Positions 42,035-50,553 of a stretch of DNA of 64,000 nt are shown here, one piece after another. The translations under genes were made by a program, and so were the position numbers. The DNA lies in NCBI RefSeq assembly GCF_000185805.1, contig NC_014926.1:1420501-1484500 (forward strand), in the 5' to 3' direction. Each line of letters opens with the position of its first letter. The stretch's first letter is position 1. This DNA is from Thermovibrio ammonificans HB-1 (GTDB taxonomy: Bacteria > Aquificota > Aquificia > Desulfurobacteriales > Desulfurobacteriaceae). Under the pieces are notes generated by a model, which did no database searches, was not told where the DNA came from, and saw nothing but the letters and a program-made list of their open reading frames with translations.

Positions 42035-42961
42035 CTACCTCTCTACTTTTTTGAGGAAGAAGAACTTACCTATGCTGATTACGAGGAAGCTCATTACGAA
42101 GAGTATGAGGGCAAGGTAGAAGAGGCTCGAGAGGTAGAGGTCGGTGTCGGCCTCGGTAAACTCGTTTGCGAGGGTAACGGTAATGGATGTGGCGGGCTCT
42201 AAGAGGGAGTGGGGTATAACCGGTTGGTTACCCATAACGAACGTTACGGCCATGGTTTCGCCCAGTGCCCTACCCAGAGACAGGATAACTCCGCCCACCA
42301 CGCCGAGCTTGGCGTAGGGGATAACAACGTCTTTCATAACGTCCCACTTTGTAGCCCCGAGGGCGTAGGCAGACTCTTTTAGGATGTCCGGAACCATGTT
42401 AAAGGAGTCCCTGGCTATTGCGGCTGTAAAGGGGAGAATCATTATCGAGAGGACTATAGAGGCGGTAAGGAGCCCTATGCCGGGCGTGTAGCCGGAGAAC
42501 CACTGGCCGATGAGCGGTAGCTTCCCTAAAGTTGCGTGTATAACGGGCTGAAGGTAGTCGCGCATAAAGGGGGCGAAGAAGAAGAGGCCCCACATTCCGT
42601 AGATGATTGAGGGAATGGCGGCAAGAAGCTCTATGGCTACCCCTACCGGAGTTCTCAAGGGGTGGGGGGCAATCTCGGTAAGGAAAATGGCAATTCCTAT
42701 GGCAACGGGAACCGCTATGAGTATTGAAATAATCGTGCTCACAACGGTTCCAAATATGGCGGGAGCGCCGCCGAACTTCTCCATAGGGGGGTTCCAGACC
42801 TTAGAGGTTATGAAGTGCCATACCCCAAAGGTGTGTATGGAGAGCGAAGACTCTTTATAAAGAACCACGAAGAGGGCAAAGAGGATAATCACCACAAGGA
42901 GGGTGGCCGCAAGGGCAAATTTGCTAAAGAGCAGGTTTAAGAAGCGGCTCTGCCTGTTCAT
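42035..42961 (-). CDS. pstC: Phosphate ABC transporter permease PstC
   Basis: A 308-residue permease with six membrane segments and the EAA loop [32 protein letters not shown] start at the ATG at 42961 (MNRQSRF), which has AGGGG seven nt upstream; a start at 43012 would add 17 residues that do not look like the family and would run into the promoter region. No pstS lies upstream, where the operon instead faces divergent dnaE. Confidence 0.92.
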   Translation of the reverse strand: MNRQSRFLNLLFSKFALAATLLVVIILFALFVVLYKESSLSIHTFGVWHFITSKVWNPPMEKFGGAPAIFGTVVSTIISILIAVPVAIGIAIFLTEIAPHPLRTPVGVAIELLAAIPSIIYGMWGLFFFAPFMRDYLQPVIHATLGKLPLIGQWFSGYTPGIGLLTASIVLSIMILPFTAAIARDSFNMVPDILKESAYALGATKWDVMKDVVIPYAKLGVVGGVILSLGRALGETMAVTFVMGNQPVIPHSLLEPATSITVTLANEFTEADTDLYLSSLFYLALILFVMSFLVISIGKFFFLKKVER

Positions 42962-43027
42962 ATTCGCCCCTGATGTGGTCTGGCAAATTTTAACAAAGGA
43001 GAAAGTTATCAACGGTGGGCCGGTAGT

Positions 43028-43045
43028 TTGTTAAGAATTTGTTAA
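43028..43045 (-). repeat. Tandem TTAACA repeat upstream of pstC, Pho-box-like
   Basis: On the minus strand TTAACA occurs twice with a 5-nt spacer (11-bp period); on the plus strand these are TTGTTAA at 43028-43034 and 43039-43045. TTAACA in tandem at this spacing is the Bacillus PhoP box. It lies 67-84 nt before pstC; a weak -10 GATAAC is at 43005-43010. Its right copy could also act as -35 for dnaE. Confidence 0.5.
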
Positions 43046-43065
43046 GAGCTTCGGCCGTGTAGAAT
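43039..43065 (+). promoter_or_regulatory. Possible dnaE promoter
   Basis: TTGTTA (43039-43044) and TAGAAT (43060-43065) are separated by 15 nt, slightly short. They lie 34 nt before the dnaE ATG and overlap the pst repeat, so PhoP-type binding could affect both directions. Confidence 0.35.
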
Positions 43066-43098
43066 TAACTTTCCACATAAAGGCGTTCAGGAGAGGCC

Positions 43099-46000
43099 AT
43101 GGTAAGGAAAGGAGACTTCGTCCACCTACACCTTCACTCCCAGTACTCGATTCTCGACGGAGCCATAAAGGTTAAAGACCTTGTGAAGAAGGCAAAGGAG
43201 CTCGGGATGCCGGCCGTGGCGATAACCGACCACGGAAACATGTTTGCATCCTATGAGCTCTACAAGGCCTGCAAGGAGGAGGGTATAAAGCCCATAATCG
43301 GCCAGGAGTTTTACATAGCTAAAGGTTCCAGGTTCGACCGGAAGAAAGGGGGAGAGGGTGAGAAGGGAAGTTACCACCTGATACTGCTGGCCAAGAACGA
43401 CAAAGGCCTTAAAAATTTGATGAAGCTCAGCACAATCGGATTCACCGAGGGTTTCTACTACAAACCCAGAATAGATAAGGAAGTCCTTGAGAAGTACAGC
43501 GAGGGACTGATAGCCCTATCGGCCTGTATCCAGGGCGAGGTGCCGCTCCTTTATCTGATGGGAAAGGAGGAAGAGGCGAGGAGGGCCGCCCAGTGGTATA
43601 AGGAGCTCTTCGGGGAGGACTTTTACCTTGAGCTTCAGTACCACGGAATACCCGAACAGAAAAAGGCCAACGAGTTCCTGATAAAACTGGCGAAAGAGCT
43701 GGACATTGAGCTGGTTGCAACCAACGACGCCCACTACTTGAACAAGGAAGACTGGGAGGCCCACGACGTCCTGCTCTGCCTGCAGACCGGGAAGAAGCTC
43801 AGCGACGAGAAGAGAATGCGCTTTCCCAGCAGGGAGTTCTACGTAAAAGACGCCCAGGAGATGCTGGAAGTTTTTAAAGAGGTTCCCCAAGCGGTATTTA
43901 ACACTTTAAAGATTGCCGAAAAGGTGGAAGAGAGGCTGGAAACCTTTGAAAACAAAGGTTACCTGCTTCCAAAGTACGAAGTGCCGGAGGGTCACACTTA
44001 CGACTCTTTCCTGCGGAAACTGGCAGAGGAAGGGCTCGAGAGGAGGTTTAAAGAGCAGGGGATTACAGACGGCGAGAAAAAGCAGGTCTACTACGAGCGC
44101 CTAAACCACGAGCTGAAAATCATCAACGATATGGGCTTCCCGGGCTACTTCCTAATCGTTTGGGACTTCATAAACTGGGCCAAGAGGAACGGCATCCCCG
44201 TAGGGCCGGGAAGGGGTTCCGCCGCAGGCTCCCTCGTGGCCTATGCCATAGGAATTACCGACATAGACCCCATAAGGTTCAACCTGCTGTTTGAGAGGTT
44301 CCTAAACCCGGAAAGGGTAACGATGCCAGATATAGACGTTGATATCTGCCAAGACGGCCGAGACAGGGTTATCCAGTACGTTCGGGAGAAGTACGGCGAA
44401 GATAAGGTCTGCCAGATTATCACCTTCGGAACCATGAAGACAAAGATGGTTATCAGGGATGTGGGCAGGGTTCTGGGCATCCCGCCGAAGGAGGTAGATA
44501 AGTTAGCCAAGCTCATACCCGACGACGCAAAGAGCGTTGAGGACGCAGTTGAGAGGGCCCCGGAAATCAGGGAGCTTGCCGAAAAAGACGAGACTATAGC
44601 GAGGCTGATAAAGATAGCCAAAAGGCTTCAGGGGCTTGCAAGGCAAACGGGAGTTCACGCAGCCGGAGTGGTTATAGCCCCCGAAACCCTCACCGACTAC
44701 ATCCCCCTTGCAAAGAGCAAAGACGGCGACATAACAACCCAGTACGACATGGGGCAGGTTGAGGCCCTGGGCCTGCTGAAGATGGACTTCCTGGGCCTTA
44801 AAACCCTGACAATCATAGACAGAACCATAAAGCTCATCAAGGAGAGGCACGGGGTAGAGATAGTCCCGACGAAGCTGCCCCTTGACGACCCCGAAACGTT
44901 TAAGCTGCTGCAGTCGGGGAACACCGTAGGGGTGTTCCAGCTTGAATCCCGCGGAATGAGAAACTTGATGAAGAGGCTAAAGCCCAGCGTTTTCGAAGAT
45001 ATCATAGCCCTCGTGGCCCTTTACCGCCCCGGACCGCTTAACTCCGGAATGGCCGAGAGCTACATAAGGAGGAAGCACGGCCAGGAGGAGGTGGATTACA
45101 TCTTCCCCGAGCTCGAGCCCGTTCTGAAAGAGACCTACGGCCTCTTCATCTATCAAGAGCAGATTATGCAGATAGCAAACATCCTTGCAGGTTACTCTTT
45201 GGGTGAGGCCGACCTTTTAAGGCGGGCAATGGGTAAGAAGAAGAAGGAGATTATGGAGGAGCAAAGAAGCATATTCGTAAGCAGGGCCGTTGAGAGGGGC
45301 TACCCGAGGGAGAAGATAGAGAAGCTCTTTGACGACATAGCGAAGTTTGCAGAGTACGGTTTTAACAAGTCCCACTCGGCCGCTTACGGCTTCCTTGCCT
45401 ACGTAACCGCCTACCTGAAAGCCCACTACCCGAAAGAGCTGTTTGCAACTATGATGTCGATAGACTTTGACAAGACCGACGAAATCGTAAAGTTCATCAA
45501 GGACTGTAAGGAGAACGGAATAAACGTCCTTCCGCCCGACATCAACAGAAGCGGCGCATACTTTGAGATAGAGGGCGAGGCGATTAGGTTCGGCCTTGCA
45601 GGTATTAAAGGGGTTGGAGAGAAGGCCGCCCTCCACATAGAGGAAGTGCGAAAGGAGGGGGGTGAGTTTAAAGACCTGTTTGATTTCTGCAGGAGGGTAG
45701 ACCTTAAAGTGGTTAACAGGAAGGTTATAGAGGCCCTGATAAAGGCCGGAGCTTTTGACTCAACGGGCATAAACAGAGCTTCCAACCTTGCGGCCCTCGA
45801 CAGGGCCATGAACGCCGCCCAGAGCATTCAGAAATCCCAGAGCAAAGGGCTCCTCAGCCTCTTCGGAGAGGCCGAGAGCATAGTCCAGGTTGAGTTTCCG
45901 GAAGTTGAAGAGTGGCCGGAGAGGGTCAAACTGGAGTATGAGCGCCAGGCCATAGGCTTTTACCTTTCGGGCCACCCGCTACTTGAGTTCAAAGAGATAG

Positions 46001-46551
46001 TTACGCTTGCCTTTGACTCAACTGCCGAGAAGGAAGAGTGGAAAGACGGCCAAGAGCTCACTCTGGCCGGAGCGATAACGGACGTGAAGCTCCGAAGGAC
46101 CCAAAGGGGCGACCTTTGGGCAACGGTGGAGCTTACCGACTTAGACGGCAGCACGTCGGTCCTTGTTTTCCCGAGCGTTTTCAAGGAGGCCGGAGAGCAC
46201 CTTACAGAGGGGAACATAGTGGTGGTTAAGGGAAGCGTTAGGGAGGAGGAAGAGAGCAAGAGCGTAATAGCCAAGGAGATAGTTCCTCTGAACAGGGAGA
46301 TAGTGGATAAAATAACGGAAGTTTCCATTAAGCTCAAAGGAGAGGAGATAACCGAGGAGCTCCTCAAAGAGCTTCACACCTTCATCCAGAACCACTCCTC
46401 TCCCGACGGTAAGCCGGTTGTAGTTGAGGCGGAGCTGCCCGACTGCTTTGTAAAATTGCAAATAGACCCGAGCCTCCGACTACCCGTTGAACCACAAGTT
46501 CTAAGGGAGCTCGGCAAGCTGATACCTAAGGAGAGAATAAAGGTCCACTGA
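43099..46551 (+). CDS. dnaE: DNA polymerase III alpha subunit DnaE
   Basis: An 1150-residue replicative polymerase. The PHP domain opens it (HLHLHSQYSILDGAIKVKDLV, AITDHGNMFASYELY), followed by the palm with the catalytic region GPGRGSAAGSLVAYAIGITDIDPIRFNLLFERFLNPERVTMPDIDVDI (Asp residues in PDIDVDI), the fingers (GVHAAGVVIAPE), a helix-hairpin-helix (LAGIKGVGEKAALHI), and a C-terminal OB-fold (LTLAGAITDVKLRRTQRGDLWATVELTDLDG). It synthesises the chromosome. accA follows after 10 nt. Confidence 0.98.
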   Translation: MVRKGDFVHLHLHSQYSILDGAIKVKDLVKKAKELGMPAVAITDHGNMFASYELYKACKEEGIKPIIGQEFYIAKGSRFDRKKGGEGEKGSYHLILLAKNDKGLKNLMKLSTIGFTEGFYYKPRIDKEVLEKYSEGLIALSACIQGEVPLLYLMGKEEEARRAAQWYKELFGEDFYLELQYHGIPEQKKANEFLIKLAKELDIELVATNDAHYLNKEDWEAHDVLLCLQTGKKLSDEKRMRFPSREFYVKDAQEMLEVFKEVPQAVFNTLKIAEKVEERLETFENKGYLLPKYEVPEGHTYDSFLRKLAEEGLERRFKEQGITDGEKKQVYYERLNHELKIINDMGFPGYFLIVWDFINWAKRNGIPVGPGRGSAAGSLVAYAIGITDIDPIRFNLLFERFLNPERVTMPDIDVDICQDGRDRVIQYVREKYGEDKVCQIITFGTMKTKMVIRDVGRVLGIPPKEVDKLAKLIPDDAKSVEDAVERAPEIRELAEKDETIARLIKIAKRLQGLARQTGVHAAGVVIAPETLTDYIPLAKSKDGDITTQYDMGQVEALGLLKMDFLGLKTLTIIDRTIKLIKERHGVEIVPTKLPLDDPETFKLLQSGNTVGVFQLESRGMRNLMKRLKPSVFEDIIALVALYRPGPLNSGMAESYIRRKHGQEEVDYIFPELEPVLKETYGLFIYQEQIMQIANILAGYSLGEADLLRRAMGKKKKEIMEEQRSIFVSRAVERGYPREKIEKLFDDIAKFAEYGFNKSHSAAYGFLAYVTAYLKAHYPKELFATMMSIDFDKTDEIVKFIKDCKENGINVLPPDINRSGAYFEIEGEAIRFGLAGIKGVGEKAALHIEEVRKEGGEFKDLFDFCRRVDLKVVNRKVIEALIKAGAFDSTGINRASNLAALDRAMNAAQSIQKSQSKGLLSLFGEAESIVQVEFPEVEEWPERVKLEYERQAIGFYLSGHPLLEFKEIVTLAFDSTAEKEEWKDGQELTLAGAITDVKLRRTQRGDLWATVELTDLDGSTSVLVFPSVFKEAGEHLTEGNIVVVKGSVREEEESKSVIAKEIVPLNREIVDKITEVSIKLKGEEITEELLKELHTFIQNHSSPDGKPVVVEAELPDCFVKLQIDPSLRLPVEPQVLRELGKLIPKERIKVH

Positions 46552-46561
46552 GGTTGCAAAG

Positions 46562-47506
46562 ATGGGAGGAGTTTACGAGTTTGAAAACAAGGTTGAGAAA
46601 CTGCGCAAAAAAATAGAGGAACTGAAAAAGTTGGGAAAGCACGACCCTACCGTAATAGAGGAGATAGAGAAGAAGTTCCTCAAGAAGATTGAGGAGTTCT
46701 ACAGCTCGCTGTCGGCGTGGGATAGGGTGCAGATTGCCCGCCACCCGAACCGCCCCCACGCAATCGACTACATAAAGAGCGTTTTCAGCGACTTCGTAGA
46801 GCTCCACGGCGACCGCCACTGCGGAGACGGCAAAGCGATAATAGCCGGATTCGCCAAGTTTAAAGGGGAGCCCGTCTGCGTAATCGGCCAGGAGAAGGGC
46901 CGGGACACCAAGGAGAAAATAGAGCGGAACTTCGGAATGCCCCTTCCGGAGGACTACAGAAAGGCCCTCAGAGTGATGAAACTGGCCGACAAGTTTAAAA
47001 GACCGATAATCACACTGGTAGATACCCCCGGGGCGTTTCCCGGAATAGAGGCCGAAGAGCACGGCCAGTCGGAGGCGATAGCCCGCAATCTCCTCGAGAT
47101 GGCCAAACTCAAAGTTCCCGTAATCAGCGTTGTTATAGGAGAGGGCGGCAGCGGGGGAGCGCTTGCAATAAGCGTTGCCAACAGGCTGCTGATGTTCGAA
47201 AACTCAATCTACTCGGTAATCTCCCCCGAAGGGTGTGCCGCAATCCTTTGGCAGTCTCAGGAGAAGGTAAAAGAGGCGGCAGAGGCCCTGAAACTGACCG
47301 CCGAGGAGCTTTTAAAACTCGGCATAGTAGATGAGGTCATACCGGAACCCCTCGAAGGGGCCCACAGGGATTGGGAGACAACCTTTAAAAACTTTGAAGA
47401 GGCCGTTGAGCGCCACCTGAAAGAGCTACAGAGGATGTCGCCGGAAGAGCTCGTGGAAGACAGGTACAGGAAGTTCAGAAGGATTGGAGCTCCTCAGACG
47501 ATATAG
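46562..47506 (+). CDS. accA: Acetyl-CoA carboxylase carboxyltransferase alpha, AccA
   Basis: A 314-residue subunit for transfer of the carboxyl group to acetyl-CoA at the start of fatty acid synthesis. Landmarks are ARHPNRPHAIDYIKSVFSDFVELHGDRHCGDG, GQEKGRDTKEKIERNFGMP, DTPGAFPGIEAEEHGQSEAIARNL and GEGGSGGALAISVANRLLMFEN. accD is not in the window. Its 3' end overlaps the convergent HD gene by 32 bp. Confidence 0.97.
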   Translation: MGGVYEFENKVEKLRKKIEELKKLGKHDPTVIEEIEKKFLKKIEEFYSSLSAWDRVQIARHPNRPHAIDYIKSVFSDFVELHGDRHCGDGKAIIAGFAKFKGEPVCVIGQEKGRDTKEKIERNFGMPLPEDYRKALRVMKLADKFKRPIITLVDTPGAFPGIEAEEHGQSEAIARNLLEMAKLKVPVISVVIGEGGSGGALAISVANRLLMFENSIYSVISPEGCAAILWQSQEKVKEAAEALKLTAEELLKLGIVDEVIPEPLEGAHRDWETTFKNFEEAVERHLKELQRMSPEELVEDRYRKFRRIGAPQTI

Positions 47507-48794
47507 ACTTCAGCTTGTTGTAAAGCTCCCTGGCCCGCTGCTGGGCCGTGCTCCTCTGCTTCTCTATCATCTCGTAGTTCTTCCTAAGAACCCTGTAAAC
47601 CCTCACATCTATCTTCCTCTGGGAGCTCAGCTGCTCGAGAATCTCAAAGGCCGTCTGAACGGGTAACCCCTTCTTATAGGGCCTGTCCTCCATAAGGGCG
47701 GTAAAGATATCCGCAACGGCCATTATCCGGGAGCCGAGTGAGAGGTCTTTGGCGGCCAGCTTGAAAGGATAACCGTTGCCGTCGAGGGTCTCGTGGTGGT
47801 AGGAAGCCCACTCGAGGACGTTCCTGCAGGCGTCCAGCTCCTCGAGGATTTTAAAAGTATAGAAAACGTGGGACTTCATAATGGAGAACTCCTCTTCGGT
47901 GAGCCTACCGGGCTTTTCGAGAATCTCCCGGGGAATGGCAACCTTTCCTACGTCGTGAAGGAGGCCCGCAACCCGCATCTTCCTGAGGTCGGGGGAGGTG
48001 AAGTTAAAGAAGGAGGCAAGCGAAACCGCCGTTTGGGCAACCCCTGAGGAGTGGGTGGCGGTAAAGGGGCTCTTAAAATCTATCAGGTAGGCAAAGAGCT
48101 GGGAGAGCTGGTAGAAGAACTCAACGGGCATCCGGGAGGAAAAGGAGACGAGAAGCCTCTCAAGGTCCCGCTTTAGCGCCTCCTGACTCAACAGGTGGTA
48201 CCAGAAGGCCTCCTTCGGCGCCACCTTACCCAGGAATATGTCCACAAGGGCAGGGTCAAGGAGCGTTCCCCTTTGTTTTAGCAGGTACTCTTCAAGGGGG
48301 GAGAGAAGGTGTGGGATGGACGAGAACGGAGATTCTCTGTTCACACGGGCGCTGACGAAAACGTCTATCCTGTCGGCAAGGTGGATAATGAGGGAGGCAA
48401 ACGGGATGAACTTGTCCTGCTGCTCAACGAAATCCCTGTAGGGGATGTGGTGGTAGCGGACCGCTATGGCCTCGGCCTTGAGAATTGGAAACTCTTTAAG
48501 CAGCCTGTAGCCAACCTCGGCGTGGGCGTGAATCTTGACTCCGAGCTCCGGGTCTTCAAGGTCTTTAACGAGCTTGGCGTCTTCATAAGAGGTTAGAAGC
48601 AGGCCTATGTCGTGCAGCAGCCCGGAAACTAAAACGTTGTGAATGAAGGAGGGGGAGTAGGTAACCTCCCTTGCGACGGTGTAGGCTATGAAAGCCACCC
48701 TGTAGTTGTGGTCGTTTAAAACGGGGTCGGCCAAACTGTTTATGGAGGATACCGCCAGCAGAAACTTCGAGAGGTTTACCGTCTCCCCATTCAC
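47475..48794 (-). CDS. Protein with two HD domains, second HD-GYP
   Basis: A 439-residue soluble protein. An N-terminal HD domain has NHNYRVAFIAYTVAREV-like sequence with SGLLHDIGLLL and YHHIPY; the second half is an HD-GYP domain (FTATHSSGVAQTAVSLASF, AGLLHDVGKVAIP, SYHHETLDGNGYPF). Active HD-GYP proteins hydrolyse cyclic di-GMP; the second domain keeps the HD metal residues and GYP, so activity is plausible. It has no receiver or membrane segment. Its 3' end overlaps accA on the opposite strand; the helicase gene ends 2 nt upstream of its start. Confidence 0.88.
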   Translation of the reverse strand: MNGETVNLSKFLLAVSSINSLADPVLNDHNYRVAFIAYTVAREVTYSPSFIHNVLVSGLLHDIGLLLTSYEDAKLVKDLEDPELGVKIHAHAEVGYRLLKEFPILKAEAIAVRYHHIPYRDFVEQQDKFIPFASLIIHLADRIDVFVSARVNRESPFSSIPHLLSPLEEYLLKQRGTLLDPALVDIFLGKVAPKEAFWYHLLSQEALKRDLERLLVSFSSRMPVEFFYQLSQLFAYLIDFKSPFTATHSSGVAQTAVSLASFFNFTSPDLRKMRVAGLLHDVGKVAIPREILEKPGRLTEEEFSIMKSHVFYTFKILEELDACRNVLEWASYHHETLDGNGYPFKLAAKDLSLGSRIMAVADIFTALMEDRPYKKGLPVQTAFEILEQLSSQRKIDVRVYRVLRKNYEMIEKQRSTAQQRARELYNKLKSISSEELQSF

Positions 48795-48796
48795 AG

Positions 48797-50050
48797 CTAC
48801 CTGCTCAGCAGTTTAGATAGTAAAACGGCAACGAGCTCCTCTGGAGAGCGCTCGCTCAGAAGCTCCGATGCCAAACGCTTAACGTAAGGGGGAAGGGAGT
48901 TTGCATCGGCCTCAAGGAGCTCTTTCTTCAGCTCCTTTACCGTGTTAACCCTGAAACGTTCGGGCCTTACTCCTTTAAGACCCTTTATCCTGTAAAGGCG
49001 CCTCTTTTCGGGCTCGGCAACAAGGCTGATGGCAAGCCCTTCCCTTCCGGCCCTTCCGGTTCTGCCTATACGGTGGACGTAGCTCTCGGGGTTCTCGGGA
49101 AGCTCGTAGTTTATAACGAGCCCAACGTCTTTTATGTCTATACCCCGGGCGGCAACGTCGGTGGCAACCAAAACCTTCACCTTCCCCTCCCTAAAGGCGC
49201 GCATAACGAACTCTCTCTGCCTCTGAGAGAGGTCACCGTGAATGGCCCTGGCGTTAATTCCGCGGCGTTGAAGCTCCTTTTCAATATCGGCAGCATCCCT
49301 CTTGGTTTTAACAAAGACTATTGTAGATACGCCCTCGTGCTCTTTCAGGAGCTTCTCAAGGGCCTTTATCTTATCCTCACTCCTTACAAGGATTATCCTC
49401 TGCTTAACTTTCGGCGTTATGAGCTGCTTGCCAACTTTCACGTTCTTGTAGTCGGGTTTTAGGTACCTGCCGATAAGGCGCCTTATCTCGTAGGGCATGG
49501 TAGCGGAGAAGAGAAGGGTCTGTTTCTCCTTGGGAGTTTTAGAGAGTATCTCCTCGATATCTTCTATGAAGCCCATGTCGAGCATCTGGTCTGCCTCGTC
49601 CAACACGGCGTAACGGACCCTGTCGAGGCGGAGAACTCCCCTGTTTATAAGGTCTTTCACCCTGCCCGGAGTGCCCACGATTATCTGGTGGCGCCCCCTC
49701 TTAAGCGCGTTTATCTGCCTCTCTATGGAAACGCCCCCGTAGATGGGAAAGGCCGAAACTCCCTTGTTCTTCCCTATAAGGGAGAGCTCGTGGGCCACCT
49801 GAATTGCAAGCTCCCTGGTAGGAGTGAGAACTATTGCCTTAACGCCGCGCTCCCGGGGACTTATACCGGAAACCAGAGGGATACCGAAGGCCGCAGTTTT
49901 GCCGGTTCCGGTTTGGGCCTGCCCTACAAGGTCGTGACCCTCAAGGGCAAGGGGAATAGCCTCTTTCTGGATAGGCGTGGGCTCAACAAATCCCATCTCC
50001 TCAAGCGATTTCTGAATACGCTCGTCAAGCTGTGAGAAAGAAAACTCCAT
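48797..50050 (-). CDS. DEAD-box RNA helicase
   Basis: A 417-residue DEAD-box helicase. The motifs are in order: Q motif (FVEPTPIQKEAIPLAL), I (AQTGTGKTAAFG), II (VLDEADQMLDMGF), III (SATM), V (ATDVAARGIDI) and VI (YVHRIGRTGRAGREG). The short C-terminus after the core resembles CshA/DeaD minimal forms. I start at the ATG at 50050, six nt after AGGAG; the TTG two codons upstream directly abuts that site. It lies downstream of csp, separated by an intrinsic terminator; the two are a natural cold-response pair. Confidence 0.95.
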   Translation of the reverse strand: MEFSFSQLDERIQKSLEEMGFVEPTPIQKEAIPLALEGHDLVGQAQTGTGKTAAFGIPLVSGISPRERGVKAIVLTPTRELAIQVAHELSLIGKNKGVSAFPIYGGVSIERQINALKRGRHQIIVGTPGRVKDLINRGVLRLDRVRYAVLDEADQMLDMGFIEDIEEILSKTPKEKQTLLFSATMPYEIRRLIGRYLKPDYKNVKVGKQLITPKVKQRIILVRSEDKIKALEKLLKEHEGVSTIVFVKTKRDAADIEKELQRRGINARAIHGDLSQRQREFVMRAFREGKVKVLVATDVAARGIDIKDVGLVINYELPENPESYVHRIGRTGRAGREGLAISLVAEPEKRRLYRIKGLKGVRPERFRVNTVKELKKELLEADANSLPPYVKRLASELLSERSPEELVAVLLSKLLSR

Positions 50051-50080
50051 GTGCAACTCCTGTTGTGTTTGGTAGTCTGG

Positions 50081-50132
50081 AAATAAAAATTGCCACGGCC
50101 CCCGCCGCCGTTTCAGACGGAAACCGTGGCAA
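50081..50132 (-). terminator. Intrinsic terminator after csp
   Basis: On the minus strand TTGCCACGG (50124-50132) pairs with CCGTGGCAA (50090-50098), with a GC-rich loop, followed by TTTTTATTT. It terminates csp transcripts; some read-through would feed the helicase gene, which has no clear promoter of its own. Confidence 0.8.
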
Positions 50133-50159
50133 CCTATTTTATGCGATGTTCTTCTCTTG

Positions 50160-50366
50160 TTAAAGCCTGTCTACGTCTACGGCCTTAAGACCTTTATCGC
50201 TCTCCATAACGTTGAAGGAGACCCTCTCTCCCTCTTCAAGGGTTCTGAAACCCTCGCCGTTGATGCCGGTGTAGTGGACGAAAACGTCCTGGCCGTTGTC
50301 GGCCGTAATAAAGCCGTAGCCCTTCTTAGAGTCGAACCACTTTACTGTTCCTGTGAGCTTCTCCAT
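50160..50366 (-). CDS. Cold-shock domain protein
   Basis: A 68-residue cold-shock protein with RNP1 (KKGYGFIT) and RNP2 (DVFVHYT). I start at [11 protein letters not shown] (50366), seven nt after AGAGGT; a start at 50387 would add seven residues and lose this site. Such proteins bind single-stranded RNA and can melt hairpins. An intrinsic terminator lies in its leader (50399-50441), so its own synthesis may be controlled by antitermination. Confidence 0.95.
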   Translation of the reverse strand: MEKLTGTVKWFDSKKGYGFITADNGQDVFVHYTGINGEGFRTLEEGERVSFNVMESDKGLKAVDVDRL

Positions 50367-50398
50367 GCGTCTTACCTCTCTAAACAAAATTTGTGAAA

Positions 50399-50441
50399 TA
50401 AAAAAGCCCCAGAAGGCAGAAACGGCATGCCTTCTGGGGCT
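50399..50441 (-). terminator. Intrinsic terminator in the csp leader
   Basis: On the minus strand AGCCCCAGAAGGCA (50428-50441) pairs perfectly with its complement (50405-50418) around a 9-nt loop, and is followed by TTTTTT then ATTT. It lies 33 nt upstream of the csp start, between that start and the only good promoter, so it should act as an attenuator. No other minus-strand gene lies upstream. Confidence 0.75.
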
Positions 50442-50455
50442 CTATCTTGCTCGTG

Positions 50456-50463
50456 CTGCCTTC
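50456..50463 (-). promoter_or_regulatory. Possible antiterminator segment in csp leader
   Basis: On the minus strand this reads GAAGGCAG. It is complementary over all 8 nt to CTGCCTTC in the 3' arm of the downstream terminator, so it could compete for that arm. The same GAAGGCA is repeated in the terminator's 5' arm. Confidence 0.4.
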
Positions 50464-50475
50464 CTACTCAAGAAT

Positions 50476-50502
50476 CTTATAGGAGCGGTGCCCACAAGTC
50501 AA
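50476..50502 (-). promoter_or_regulatory. Promoter for the csp leader
   Basis: TTGACT (50497-50502) and TATAAG (50476-50481) on the minus strand each match consensus at five of six bases, with a 15-nt spacer. Transcription would begin near 50469, giving a leader of about 103 nt to the csp ATG. Confidence 0.5.
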
Positions 50503-50553
50503 CCCCATGAAGGTTAAAAAATCTTTCAGAAAAGTCTGCATCAGGGGCGTAAA

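Noticed and set aside
43013-43098. pstC start 17 codons upstream at 43012
   Set aside because: No ribosome site, and the added residues fall in the regulatory region; the ATG at 42961 has AGGGG at good spacing.
50400-50520. Possible SRP (4.5S) or 5S RNA gene upstream of csp on the minus strand
   Set aside because: A stretch GAGTAGGAAGGCAGC recalls conserved RNA segments, but the required SRP GGAA tetraloop stem and 5S domains are absent; a leader with a terminator explains it better.
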